This document shows positions 26,984 to 35,439 of a stretch of DNA of 36,018 nucleotides, one piece after another. A program made the translations under genes and the position numbers. Within the stretch, counting starts at the first letter, position 1. Each line of letters starts with the position of its first letter. The notes under the pieces are model-generated. The model had not been told where the DNA came from, did not search any database, and worked only from the letters and a program-made list of their open reading frames with translations. This DNA is from Methanobrevibacter sp. (GTDB lineage: Archaea > Methanobacteriota > Methanobacteria > Methanobacteriales > Methanobacteriaceae): positions 1 through 36,018 of the forward strand of contig NZ_JAUNXI010000018.1 of the NCBI RefSeq assembly GCF_030539875.1, in the 5' to 3' direction.

Positions 26984-27289
26984 CTACATTTTTAAGTAGC
27001 CTTTTCTTTCAAGCCAATTTGATTCGGTTTTTGTGTATCTCCAAATCACATCAGCCTTTTCATCAGATTGGAAATCCCATGGTTTTACAAGAATAACGTC
27101 TCCTTCACGAATCCAAATACGTTTTTTCATTTTTCCAGGGATTCTAGTCATTCTCATATGTCCATCAGCGCAACGAACTTTTAATTTCCCATGGCCCATG
27201 ATTTGTTCTACCACTCCAGGGATTTCTCCTTTTTTAGGGGTTCTCACTCTTCTGTATTCTTGTTGTTGATTTTGATTAGGTTTTGACAA
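26984..27289 (-). CDS. eif1A: Translation initiation factor aIF1A
   Basis: A 101-residue OB-fold initiation factor. The stretch GEIPGVVEQIMGHGKLKVRC and the KRIWIREGDVILVKPWDF strand pair are diagnostic of aIF1A/eIF1A. It binds the small ribosomal subunit A site during initiation. The start codon is TTG, supported by GGAGGAG (27295-27301) upstream. Together with rio1 it forms a translation/ribosome unit, to which the KH gene probably belonged before the island separated them. Confidence 0.96.
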   Translation of the reverse strand: MSKPNQNQQQEYRRVRTPKKGEIPGVVEQIMGHGKLKVRCADGHMRMTRIPGKMKKRIWIREGDVILVKPWDFQSDEKADVIWRYTKTESNWLERKGYLKM

Positions 27290-27340
27290 ATACTCTCCTC
27301 CAAAATTATAAATAATGTATCTCTCTATAAGATTAAATTA

Positions 27341-27352
27341 TTTATATATTTA
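27341..27352 (-). promoter_or_regulatory. TATA box of the aIF1A-rio1 unit
   Basis: On the minus strand it reads TAAATATATAAA, about 52-63 bases before the TTG start. This leaves a leader of roughly 30 nt that includes the GGAGGAG ribosome site. Confidence 0.5.
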
Positions 27353-27548
27353 TCAATATATGTATTATAAATTTATCCTATTTTTAATGCTCTATTTATA
27401 TAATTTGAGAGTACTTCTAAAAATAGTTTATTGATGGGTTAAAAATAACTGTTCGTATAATACTAAATGAACAAAAAAAATAGTATAATTTCCGAGAGGG
27501 TTGTAAGAGAGATAATTTGAAAAGTAATAAATCACTAAAAAAAATAAA

Positions 27549-27575
27549 CCAGGAACAAAAAAATAATGGTCCTGG
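27549..27575 (-). terminator. Hairpin terminator downstream of the phage lysin
   Basis: CCAGGA and TCCTGG arms enclose a 15-base loop. On the minus strand the stem is followed immediately by TTTATTTTTTTTAG. It lies about 90 bases after the lysin stop and would end the leftward phage transcript. Confidence 0.6.
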
Positions 27576-27590
27576 CCAACTAACTTTTTA

Positions 27591-27625
27591 CATCCAAGTT
27601 CACATTCGAGGCTACTAACTGGATG
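27591..27625. repeat. Imperfect inverted repeat (CATCCAAGTT / AACTGGATG)
   Basis: Nine-base pairing with one bulge around a 16-base loop, flanked on both sides by CTTTTTA. It could be a second terminator arm, a regulatory RNA hairpin or part of an attachment site. It is less AT-rich than its surroundings. Confidence 0.4.
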
Positions 27626-27663
27626 ACTTTTTAGACATACATCATCGTAAAAAAAAATGAGAA

Positions 27664-28344
27664 TTATATTGGAGTTACACTGTAATAATTGATAGACCTG
27701 CCATTAGTGGCATTATCAATCTGTGAAAACTTACACCTTTTCAATCCTTTTGTCGGATCAGCCACAAGATATGAATCACCAGATACGCCATAAATCAAAA
27801 TATAATGGCCGTAATTATTCACATAACCTAAGCATGATGGTTTGGTCTTACCACCAGTTTCAATATGTGCAATTACTGTTTTGCCTAATCGTAAATTATT
27901 TTTCACTGCGGATGAAATCCTGGTAATTTTTGTTACTTTATAACCAAGACTTTTTGCACCAGCAATAAGATTTTCTGGACTGGTACCATTATGATTAGTC
28001 TTGCATTTTTTAGCACAATCCTTTTCACTTATGTAGCTGTATAACATTTGAATAGCCATCGAGAGACTTGTTGGTCCGCAATTATATGCATTATTCTGAT
28101 AATCCAACACTAAAGGATTGTTAGCTGTTGAATTTAAAGTGACATAATTGGGATACCTTCCATGCTTACGTATGAAGACATTTTGTGCTTCAAATAATCC
28201 GTTATAATGTGTTTTGTTTAATTTATGATTTTTACCAGCCATATCAGTCATTGTAACTGATGATGGCAATCCTTTGTTATTTTTTATAGATGTTCTTATA
28301 ATCTTTGATGCTTTATTCATTTCTTTTTTGCTAAATTTAACCAT
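27664..28344 (-). CDS. Pseudomurein-targeting lysin: pseudomurein-binding repeats plus C39-type cysteine peptidase
   Basis: A 226-residue protein. Residues about 5-72 contain two units ending in the pseudomurein-binding-repeat pattern, NNKGLPSSVTM and KHGRYPNYVTL, each after a helix. The rest is a papain-like peptidase of C39 type: Cys89 in YNCGPTSLSMA, His180 in YGHYILIYG and Asp196 in LVADPTKG form the expected Cys-His-Asp order. It plausibly cuts peptide cross-links of pseudomurein to release virions. No signal peptide is present. It is the last gene of the phage transcript, where lysins commonly sit. Published endoisopeptidases PeiW and PeiP use a different (C71) domain. Confidence 0.85.
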   Translation of the reverse strand: MVKFSKKEMNKASKIIRTSIKNNKGLPSSVTMTDMAGKNHKLNKTHYNGLFEAQNVFIRKHGRYPNYVTLNSTANNPLVLDYQNNAYNCGPTSLSMAIQMLYSYISEKDCAKKCKTNHNGTSPENLIAGAKSLGYKVTKITRISSAVKNNLRLGKTVIAHIETGGKTKPSCLGYVNNYGHYILIYGVSGDSYLVADPTKGLKRCKFSQIDNATNGRSINYYSVTPI

Positions 28345-28366
28345 ATTCTTTTCCTCATACTTTAAT

Positions 28367-30493
28367 TTATTTTATTTTTAATGTAATTTCTTTACTAGAT
28401 GCACCATATTCAATGTCGCCACCGAAATTGAAGTTAACGGCATAATCTCCCGGATTTAAGTTAACTTTTATTTTAAATTTTCCTTCCGCATCTGTTTTTG
28501 CAGTGTATGTTTTAGTTATTGCTTTTTCAGTTGTTGTAGTAGTGACTGGTTTGGTTGTTTTCTTTGTTGTAGTTTTAGCTGATGGTTTATTCTTGAAACC
28601 AGGAAAATTACTTGCGATTTCTTTTGCAGACTTGCCTTCTGCAATCCCAATACCTGCATTCAATAGATTGGTTCGAGGTTTATTCCATCCTTTAAAACTT
28701 GATGGGCTGAAATTATCATCATGAGCTCTTGGAAGAAACTTATCAGTTAATACCCGATTATACAAACCTATAACCATTTTTGCTTTTTTCTTTTTCAGAA
28801 CTGAATGATAATGAGAAGAATAACATTGTTCTTTTAAAGTACCAGCACATAGCCCACCATACAGTGTGAAATAGATGCCCTTCTTTTTAACTTTTGAAAT
28901 ATCCTTATAATGTGTGGATGGACCAATTCCACCAACTGTGACACTATATCCTCTTTTCCTCAATAAATCTGCTATATCATTCATTAATTTTTTATCACTT
29001 GATTTTGAATTAATGTTATCAGTATTCATGTAAACATGAATTCCGGTACCTTCTTTAAGTTCAGAAGTAGTTGTAGTTGTGACATTTTTAGTAGTTGTTA
29101 TAGTGGTCTCAGGTTTGGTTATATTGATTGAACATAATTTATCACTGAGTAGTTCATCTTCAGTTTTTAATACTGCAGTGACAAATCCTCCTTTTTTAAT
29201 AGTTGTATTGCTTGCAGTGATCCTTGTTGCTTTTTGATTAATTCTCGTTCCGATGTCTGCATTAGCTAAAGTGATTTTAGTTTCTCCAAGTAAGTGCGGG
29301 TTTTTTTCAATTTTCGAAATTTGAACTCTTACTAACTTAGAATAACCCGGTACTTTCACATACAATCTATCATACACATTAAAATTATTATCTCCGTTAA
29401 TTTGAGTTATATCTTTCAAGTCAACTTCAAGATTTAATTTAGGGTATCTCTTATCAATCAAAGTATTTGCGCATCTATTGTAAATAACATATTTGTTTGT
29501 TTCTGATGTTTGAATTACACCAATCTTGGGAAGTATTAGTGAAGTGGGATTTTCACCTTTTGATAGGATCGTATTATATTCCACTTCGGTTTCAACATCG
29601 TCCCGAATAAATAATTCATTAGCTCGTTTTTCAAATGGAGCTGCCCAATAAGCAGTTACTGTTTCAATAACATTATTATTTTCGTCAGTTGATTTTTCAA
29701 TAATCATTGGAATGTTAGTGCCTTTGCTAACAACAAGATTATTCCATTCGTTGATGATTGTTTGTAGATCTGCACGTGTTACTTCACCAGCTTCTCCACT
29801 TCCATTTAAACTTAATACTGGAGCAATTGCTTTGTATGTATCGGATTCTGTGATTTCATGTTCAATATTTTCGGCATTGAAGTTTAAATCTATAACTCTA
29901 TCGTGTTCAATACCTGCATGTGATGGTTGTAAAAAATCAAGGTATCTGTGTATAATATTATTTTCTGTGTCTTTTTCATATCTTGTTTTGAAAATATTGC
30001 TTGTTTCTTCTTCAATGTATCGTAAAAGCCCTAATTTAGTCATTGTACCATTTAGTGCGACATTTCCTCTACTGCCCATACATGGTTCGACAACACCTAT
30101 ATTGAAATAATTCCCAAATTGTTCCTCTAGCAATGTCCTGTTAATTGTTTTTGTTTCAGCAGAATATTGTTTAAATAGTTCAACATAATTTAGTTCGACA
30201 AGCACTTCTTCCAATTCCAATTCCACATTATTCTTGTCCCAGTAATCGTATTTGATTGAATTACTAATTACATATAAACAACCATTTAAACAATTTTTTT
30301 CAGGAACCCATGCTTTATTACCTATTTTGAATAATTCTTTTGTCAGATTAATATTTGCAGTGTCAAGAGGATAAGTTATAGTTATCCTCTGTAGTTCTCC
30401 TATTTCGCTGACTTGTTTTATTTCCAATTGTTCAGTATCAAGATATTTTAACGGTTCTTCTTGTTGATTTAGTATTAATACTGTGAAACTCAC
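28367..30493 (-). CDS. Tal-like phage tail protein with an inserted unknown domain
   Basis: I start it at GTG 30493, because GGTGGT lies just upstream and the previous gene stops two bases earlier; a longer frame to 30598 would overlap that gene by 100 bases. The 708 residues break into: 1-425, resembling phage minor structural/tail-endopeptidase (Tal/Gp37-like) proteins that form the tail tip (VYDRLYVKVPGYSKLVRVQI near 373-392 is typical); 426-458, first half of an Ig-like domain; 461-476, Thr-rich linker; 482-634, unknown domain with conserved-looking RAHDDNFSPSSFKGW; 640-658, second Thr-rich linker; 660-708, second half of the Ig-like domain (TYTAKTDAEGKFKIKVNLNP). It probably contacts the host surface. 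Confidence 0.75.
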   Translation of the reverse strand: MSFTVLILNQQEEPLKYLDTEQLEIKQVSEIGELQRITITYPLDTANINLTKELFKIGNKAWVPEKNCLNGCLYVISNSIKYDYWDKNNVELELEEVLVELNYVELFKQYSAETKTINRTLLEEQFGNYFNIGVVEPCMGSRGNVALNGTMTKLGLLRYIEEETSNIFKTRYEKDTENNIIHRYLDFLQPSHAGIEHDRVIDLNFNAENIEHEITESDTYKAIAPVLSLNGSGEAGEVTRADLQTIINEWNNLVVSKGTNIPMIIEKSTDENNNVIETVTAYWAAPFEKRANELFIRDDVETEVEYNTILSKGENPTSLILPKIGVIQTSETNKYVIYNRCANTLIDKRYPKLNLEVDLKDITQINGDNNFNVYDRLYVKVPGYSKLVRVQISKIEKNPHLLGETKITLANADIGTRINQKATRITASNTTIKKGGFVTAVLKTEDELLSDKLCSINITKPETTITTTKNVTTTTTSELKEGTGIHVYMNTDNINSKSSDKKLMNDIADLLRKRGYSVTVGGIGPSTHYKDISKVKKKGIYFTLYGGLCAGTLKEQCYSSHYHSVLKKKKAKMVIGLYNRVLTDKFLPRAHDDNFSPSSFKGWNKPRTNLLNAGIGIAEGKSAKEIASNFPGFKNKPSAKTTTKKTTKPVTTTTTEKAITKTYTAKTDAEGKFKIKVNLNPGDYAVNFNFGGDIEYGASSKEITLKIK

Positions 30494-30494
30494 A

Positions 30495-33311
30495 TTACCA
30501 CCTTTCAAAAAATCTAACAGATTGTATATTTGCAGTGTTATTACAGTTGAAACTATATTCTCCTTGTATGACGAACCAGTCACAATTAATATCAACATCA
30601 GAAGTAATGTTTATATTTACATACTCTTCAGCATTATCAGGGTTATCTTCAAGCAAATATGCTTCACGATTGCTACAATCAATTCGTAATAATTTATTAA
30701 CAATGTTATTGCCACGAATAATTAATTCCTGATTACTTCTGTCTTCAGTAATAACTACCGTATTCTCCAATGCAACAACGTAAATTTCAGGATTGACTTT
30801 TGCAATACTATTATTCACACCGTATGCGTTAGAAATATTCATATTCTTGTTGATACTAGTACCAGATGGGACAATTAATTTTATAGTTCCATCATAATTA
30901 GCAGATTCTGCCTTAGCATCAATTGCATCTTCAGTAATGAATTCCCAAATCCTATCAGGATAATGTGAAAATTCAATAGTATTTAAGATAGGTTTGTTGA
31001 ATTTATCACGTTCATTAGCAAATAATCTCCCAATACGTTCAAGGAATTTTGCAGTTTCTGTTATGGTACAACCAAAAACACTAAATTCAATTTCAATTTC
31101 TTTTTTCTGAATACTGCTACGATATGCTATTGTTGAATCGGTTCCGTCAACATCCAAGTATTTAACCTCATTTTCAGTACCTGCAGGAATTTTCACAGTA
31201 TTAAGGAACATATTATAATATCTCACATCCTTACCATTCACACGACATTTTACCAGTGATTCTTCTACTTCAAGATAATGGAATGTGACTTTAATATTAT
31301 TCAGTTCAATGTAACTATCATAGTTAAATGCGTTCAGCAGGTTTAGTTCTAATTCAAAATTATCAAGATTACCATCAAGGAAATCATCGAAACTAAGACC
31401 CCATAAGTCAAATTCCCCACCAATACTTTGAGAATCAGTTGTGGGATTGACATTAATGCTTCTTTGACCAGTTTTATTATTTATCACTAATTTCATCAGT
31501 AATGCAAATTCTGAATCACAATTAACATCAAAATCAACACTAACTCCTTGGATAACTACATTATTCTCTAATGCCAAACCAGATATATCGAAACCATACA
31601 CACGAATTGGATTGGTACTCTTATTGCTTGGAACATTCGCAACACAAAAATCATCACTACTGCTTATTTGTTTTATTGGATAAGGGAAAAGACCGGGTGC
31701 TTCACGATTCACAATAAATTCTGTTTCCATCAAGCAAGGATAAGTGTATTGTATTTTAAATGCTCTTGCATTTGCTTCAAGATATTCTCCAGTAATAAAA
31801 ATTATCACAGGATATTCTGAGTGATAAATAAAATCAACACTTAATTCCTCTTCAACATTAGGTGCACTAACGGATTCAGAGAAATAAGTATAATTTAAAT
31901 AATCTGAATCTGTAAAATCATCATATTTTTCACCATTAAAAACACCTAAACGATAATTGTTATTGTATGGGTCAAAAAGGTTAATATTATCAACATCAAG
32001 CAGTAATTTAAATACACTGCTTACAGTATATGTTTTCCCATCTCCCAAACGATCTAAAATTTTCTCATCTAACACTATTTTTGAGAAAAAAGGAATTGTT
32101 AATTCACTGTTTTTAATTTTGATATTATAGTTTTTTGTAACATTCTCAAAAACAGTAGTGAAAGTATGATTACCAGATATATGGCACTTTATTTTAAATG
32201 CCATTTCTGAGACGTTTTGTTCAGATAACTCAGGAGTAAAAACATAATTATTTCCATCAAAAATTACTTGATCATTTCCACTAAGAAGTGAAACCTCAAA
32301 ATTATCCGGAAAGTTAATATTAACTGGTGAGGAAGTATTAGTTGTTTTTTCTGAAACAACAGAAACCAGAAGCTCACCATCTTCACCACTATTAATCACC
32401 TCATCATAATCAACATACAACTCTATACGATTATCTGAAACTTTAAAAATTGTTTTAGTACTTGTATTTGTTGTTGATTCTCTGAAAAGTAATGATTTGT
32501 TCCCACTTGTTGTGAATAATACTTTAAAGCCTACATTAATGGATTTAGTGTTTTGGAAATTACCTTGCCAGGTGACAACATTTCCATTAACTGTAAAAAC
32601 ACCATTCCCTCTTGTTTTTTCTTTAAAAACAACACCTGAAGGTAATGAAAAACTAACTTTCGAAGCATATGAACTTATATTTCCAGTTTTACTAGTTAAT
32701 GAAAGATTAATTTCTGCAGAATCCCCAACAAGATATTCTTCATTTTGCATTGCTGAAGAACTAATACTAAAACTAAAATCTGTATAAGTAACTTCCACCC
32801 AAACATCTTTTAACTGAATTTGTGCAGGATTAGTACTACTATTTGCAGGATAATTAATTTTAACTCCAAAATTACCATTATTGATTTTAGATGGTGAAAT
32901 ATCAACATTACTAAAAGTTGTAACGAAACTTTTACTACTTGTTGGAACAGCATATCCTTTCGCATTATAACTTGTAGTTAATAATGAAATCGTAGGGGAA
33001 GCAAAAACACCATAAGCACCACCTATACGATTTTTACGATGAGTATAACCTACACGAATACGAGTTATTTTAGCATGAGCAGGGATATTAAAACCAAAAT
33101 TTTTAAGACTAATGGTGCTGGGTCTGTTCCAAGTACCCGTTTTACCTCCAATTAAAGTATAATCATTATTACTACTTGTAACACCACAATTAGCCCAATT
33201 AACACCACTTTTAAGATTATCTAAATTAGTCCATTTACGATAATATTTCTCACCTTTATATGATCCACTTGTTTGTGTGATGCTTTGAGCATATTTTTCA
33301 ACTGTAACCAT
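30495..33311 (-). CDS. Dit-like phage distal tail protein with N-terminal beta-sandwich modules
   Basis: A 938-residue protein. The last 250 residues (from VKCRVNGKDVRYYNMFLNTVK through FLERIGRLFANERDKFNKP and IWEFITEDAIDAKAE) follow the distal tail (Sipho_tail) pattern: small insert-rich strands, a helix, and a substituted galectin-like end. Residues about 1-180 form a beta-rich module similar to the end of the upstream Ig protein. Residues about 180-400 look like DUF11/Ig-type repeats (VGDSAEINLSLTSKTGNISS). No signal peptide, consistent with a virion component. It stops two bases before the Tal-like gene, matching the usual Dit-Tal order in siphoviruses. Confidence 0.7.
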   Translation of the reverse strand: MVTVEKYAQSITQTSGSYKGEKYYRKWTNLDNLKSGVNWANCGVTSSNNDYTLIGGKTGTWNRPSTISLKNFGFNIPAHAKITRIRVGYTHRKNRIGGAYGVFASPTISLLTTSYNAKGYAVPTSSKSFVTTFSNVDISPSKINNGNFGVKINYPANSSTNPAQIQLKDVWVEVTYTDFSFSISSSAMQNEEYLVGDSAEINLSLTSKTGNISSYASKVSFSLPSGVVFKEKTRGNGVFTVNGNVVTWQGNFQNTKSINVGFKVLFTTSGNKSLLFRESTTNTSTKTIFKVSDNRIELYVDYDEVINSGEDGELLVSVVSEKTTNTSSPVNINFPDNFEVSLLSGNDQVIFDGNNYVFTPELSEQNVSEMAFKIKCHISGNHTFTTVFENVTKNYNIKIKNSELTIPFFSKIVLDEKILDRLGDGKTYTVSSVFKLLLDVDNINLFDPYNNNYRLGVFNGEKYDDFTDSDYLNYTYFSESVSAPNVEEELSVDFIYHSEYPVIIFITGEYLEANARAFKIQYTYPCLMETEFIVNREAPGLFPYPIKQISSSDDFCVANVPSNKSTNPIRVYGFDISGLALENNVVIQGVSVDFDVNCDSEFALLMKLVINNKTGQRSINVNPTTDSQSIGGEFDLWGLSFDDFLDGNLDNFELELNLLNAFNYDSYIELNNIKVTFHYLEVEESLVKCRVNGKDVRYYNMFLNTVKIPAGTENEVKYLDVDGTDSTIAYRSSIQKKEIEIEFSVFGCTITETAKFLERIGRLFANERDKFNKPILNTIEFSHYPDRIWEFITEDAIDAKAESANYDGTIKLIVPSGTSINKNMNISNAYGVNNSIAKVNPEIYVVALENTVVITEDRSNQELIIRGNNIVNKLLRIDCSNREAYLLEDNPDNAEEYVNINITSDVDINCDWFVIQGEYSFNCNNTANIQSVRFFERW

Positions 33312-33312
33312 T

Positions 33313-35439
33313 CTATATCGCCCCCTGTGCAGGAATATATGTTGCAGTTAATTTAACACCAATGAAATATATTTGTCCTATTTCACCACTTGTATTTGCA
33401 GGGAATTGTGCTTTAACTGTAACTCCATCATTCAAACCGGCAGCTGTTGCTCCTGAATAATTGAATGTTCCTGAAACATATGTGCCTTTTCCAGGAGTTC
33501 CTGCAGTTTTTGTATGAGTTGAACCTGACCCATCACCTGAAATAGTGATTGTTGGAGCACCGATTGAAGCATACCCACTTCCACTCGTATATTTAACAAG
33601 TTGGCTTTTCCAATCTGCTTTAAGATTTGTTACTGTGCAACCAGAAGGCAATGAAAATTTAATAACTTTTGATAGTAAGCAAGGTTTCTTATGACTTCCA
33701 GATGAAGTTGCAATGTTTGTACATCTTGCATAATTCGTATTACAGTCAGTGTAAGCATCTGTCCAACTGCGAGTGGAGGTTGTTTCCGCAGCAACATCCC
33801 ATGTTCCAGGACATTTGCTTTCTGTTTTTGGAGATAATATTTTAAATGTTTTAGAAATGCTAACTGATTCATATTTAGAATCTCCATTGAATTTGTAAGT
33901 TATAGTGTAACTAGAACCTGCTGTTCCATTAAATGCTTTTGTCACTTTACCTTCAATATTTGTAGTTAATGTTCCACTTGTAGCCCCACTAAGCACAACA
34001 GACTTATTAGCCAATACAGTACCTTTACTATTTTTTAGAATAGCTCCTACTTTCCAACCAGAGTAAATATCTGATGTAATTACAGTAATCAGAGGTTTAT
34101 CTTTAATGATATTAACAACAACATTACTGCTTTGAGATGAATTATACTCATCTGTTTCGTTAAATACTGCATGAAAAGTATGTTCTTTAATTTCAGTAGC
34201 AGAATAATTATAATTAGCAACATTACCTGTTAATGATACAGTTTCTAATAATTTATCATCATCATAGAAACTAACAGTGCCATTGATAGTCTGATTATCC
34301 TCTGAGGATACGGTTGCAGATAATGTGAAATCCTCAATAAAACTAATACTTGATGAACTATTACTGCTTGTTAGAGAAGTAACAGTATTTAATTTTCCAA
34401 CAGTAACTGTTTCAGAGATAGTTTTTGAAGAATAATAGTTATTTTCAACCGAACTTACTTCCACAACCATATCTCCATTAGATGAAACAATATAATTCAG
34501 AACAAATTGCCCATTATTATCAGTAACTCCGGTATATTGAGTATCCAAAATATCAATAATCAATTCAATACCTTCTAAAAGATTACCCATTTTATCAGTT
34601 ACATAAAAAGTTAGAGGAATAGTATCTCCAGTATTATACTGTGCCGAAGGATAGTGTAAATTAATAGATGGTTCAGATAATTTTATGGTTTTAGTTACAA
34701 TAGGGGATTGTGAAGGCAAATACTCAACAGTTTTATTAAAAACAGCTTTAAAATTTAAATCGCTCCCATAATCTCTTTTTAAATCATGAGCATTATAATA
34801 ATTCAAACATCCTCCCTGTTCATCAGTGATGCTTGAATTTAATAATGTATCATCATTATAAATTTCAACAACACCTCCACTTATGGGAACATTATCATCA
34901 CGTAAAAGAGTAGCATTAACAACAACGGTATCTGCAACATCTATAACATTAGGATATACATTTAAAGCAATACTTGTGTTATAATAAACATAAACAGTAA
35001 CATTTGTGCTTGTTGCATCATACTGCAACTCATCATTTGTTTTAACAACAATAATATGTTCTCCACGAACATCACTTGAGTATTCATACTCACAAACACC
35101 ATCCACTGTTTCATCAGAACCCAATAACACATCATTTTCATAGAAAAACACATGTACATTATCAATAAATTCATCATCACTATTTTTTAATGTTGCTTTC
35201 AAAGTCAAACTTTCATTTGGAGCAACACCCTCAGCAGGAATCAATTCCACATTAACATATGCTTTTTCCCCATTTAATTTTATTTCAAAAACGGGCAAAT
35301 CAAGATTATCATGATTAAAAATAGTATCAGTTAGAATTGGAGAGCAATTGCTGCCCTCCATATGTTCTAACTGATTATCACTATTCATTACATTACCCAA
35401 CCCCCTACTACTCTCTGAGTAAACTACATATTCTTTCAT
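33313..35439 (-). CDS. Ig-like repeat protein of the phage tail module
   Basis: A 708-residue protein with about five Ig-like (Big_3-type) repeats between residues 60 and 530, seen by the recurring pattern of a Val-Thr strand, LLRDDNVPISGGVVEIYND-like middle strands and a Tyr or Thr-rich end. Residues about 540-705 are a different beta-rich module (TNLKADWKSQLVKYTSGSGY, GAPTITISG, TVKAQFPANTSGEIGQIYF) that recurs at the start of the next protein. It resembles methanogen adhesin-like proteins, but it has no signal peptide or membrane anchor and overlaps its neighbour by ATGA, so a virion adhesion fibre or baseplate protein is more likely. Confidence 0.75.
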   Translation of the reverse strand: MKEYVVYSESSRGLGNVMNSDNQLEHMEGSNCSPILTDTIFNHDNLDLPVFEIKLNGEKAYVNVELIPAEGVAPNESLTLKATLKNSDDEFIDNVHVFFYENDVLLGSDETVDGVCEYEYSSDVRGEHIIVVKTNDELQYDATSTNVTVYVYYNTSIALNVYPNVIDVADTVVVNATLLRDDNVPISGGVVEIYNDDTLLNSSITDEQGGCLNYYNAHDLKRDYGSDLNFKAVFNKTVEYLPSQSPIVTKTIKLSEPSINLHYPSAQYNTGDTIPLTFYVTDKMGNLLEGIELIIDILDTQYTGVTDNNGQFVLNYIVSSNGDMVVEVSSVENNYYSSKTISETVTVGKLNTVTSLTSSNSSSSISFIEDFTLSATVSSEDNQTINGTVSFYDDDKLLETVSLTGNVANYNYSATEIKEHTFHAVFNETDEYNSSQSSNVVVNIIKDKPLITVITSDIYSGWKVGAILKNSKGTVLANKSVVLSGATSGTLTTNIEGKVTKAFNGTAGSSYTITYKFNGDSKYESVSISKTFKILSPKTESKCPGTWDVAAETTSTRSWTDAYTDCNTNYARCTNIATSSGSHKKPCLLSKVIKFSLPSGCTVTNLKADWKSQLVKYTSGSGYASIGAPTITISGDGSGSTHTKTAGTPGKGTYVSGTFNYSGATAAGLNDGVTVKAQFPANTSGEIGQIYFIGVKLTATYIPAQGAI

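Larger units (their letters stand above)
27353..27663. other. Noncoding junction between chromosome and provirus
   Basis: No gene was recognised. Besides upstream sequence of the aIF1A promoter, it holds two stem-loops (27549-27575 and 27591-27625) downstream of the lysin gene. The provirus end probably lies in this stretch, but the attachment core cannot be identified because the other end is outside the window. I found no integrase gene here. Confidence 0.45.

Noticed and set aside
27591-27625. Possible tRNA fragment or attachment core (contains GTTCACATTCGAGG).
   Set aside because: No acceptor or anticodon arm pairs with it. It was kept only as an inverted repeat.
30494-30598. A longer N-terminus for the Tal-like protein.
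   Set aside because: It would overlap the Dit-like gene by about 100 bases; the GTG at 30493 with GGTGGT fits the compact phage layout.
33313-35439. Host cell-surface adhesin.
   Set aside because: No signal peptide or membrane anchor, and translationally coupled to phage tail genes.
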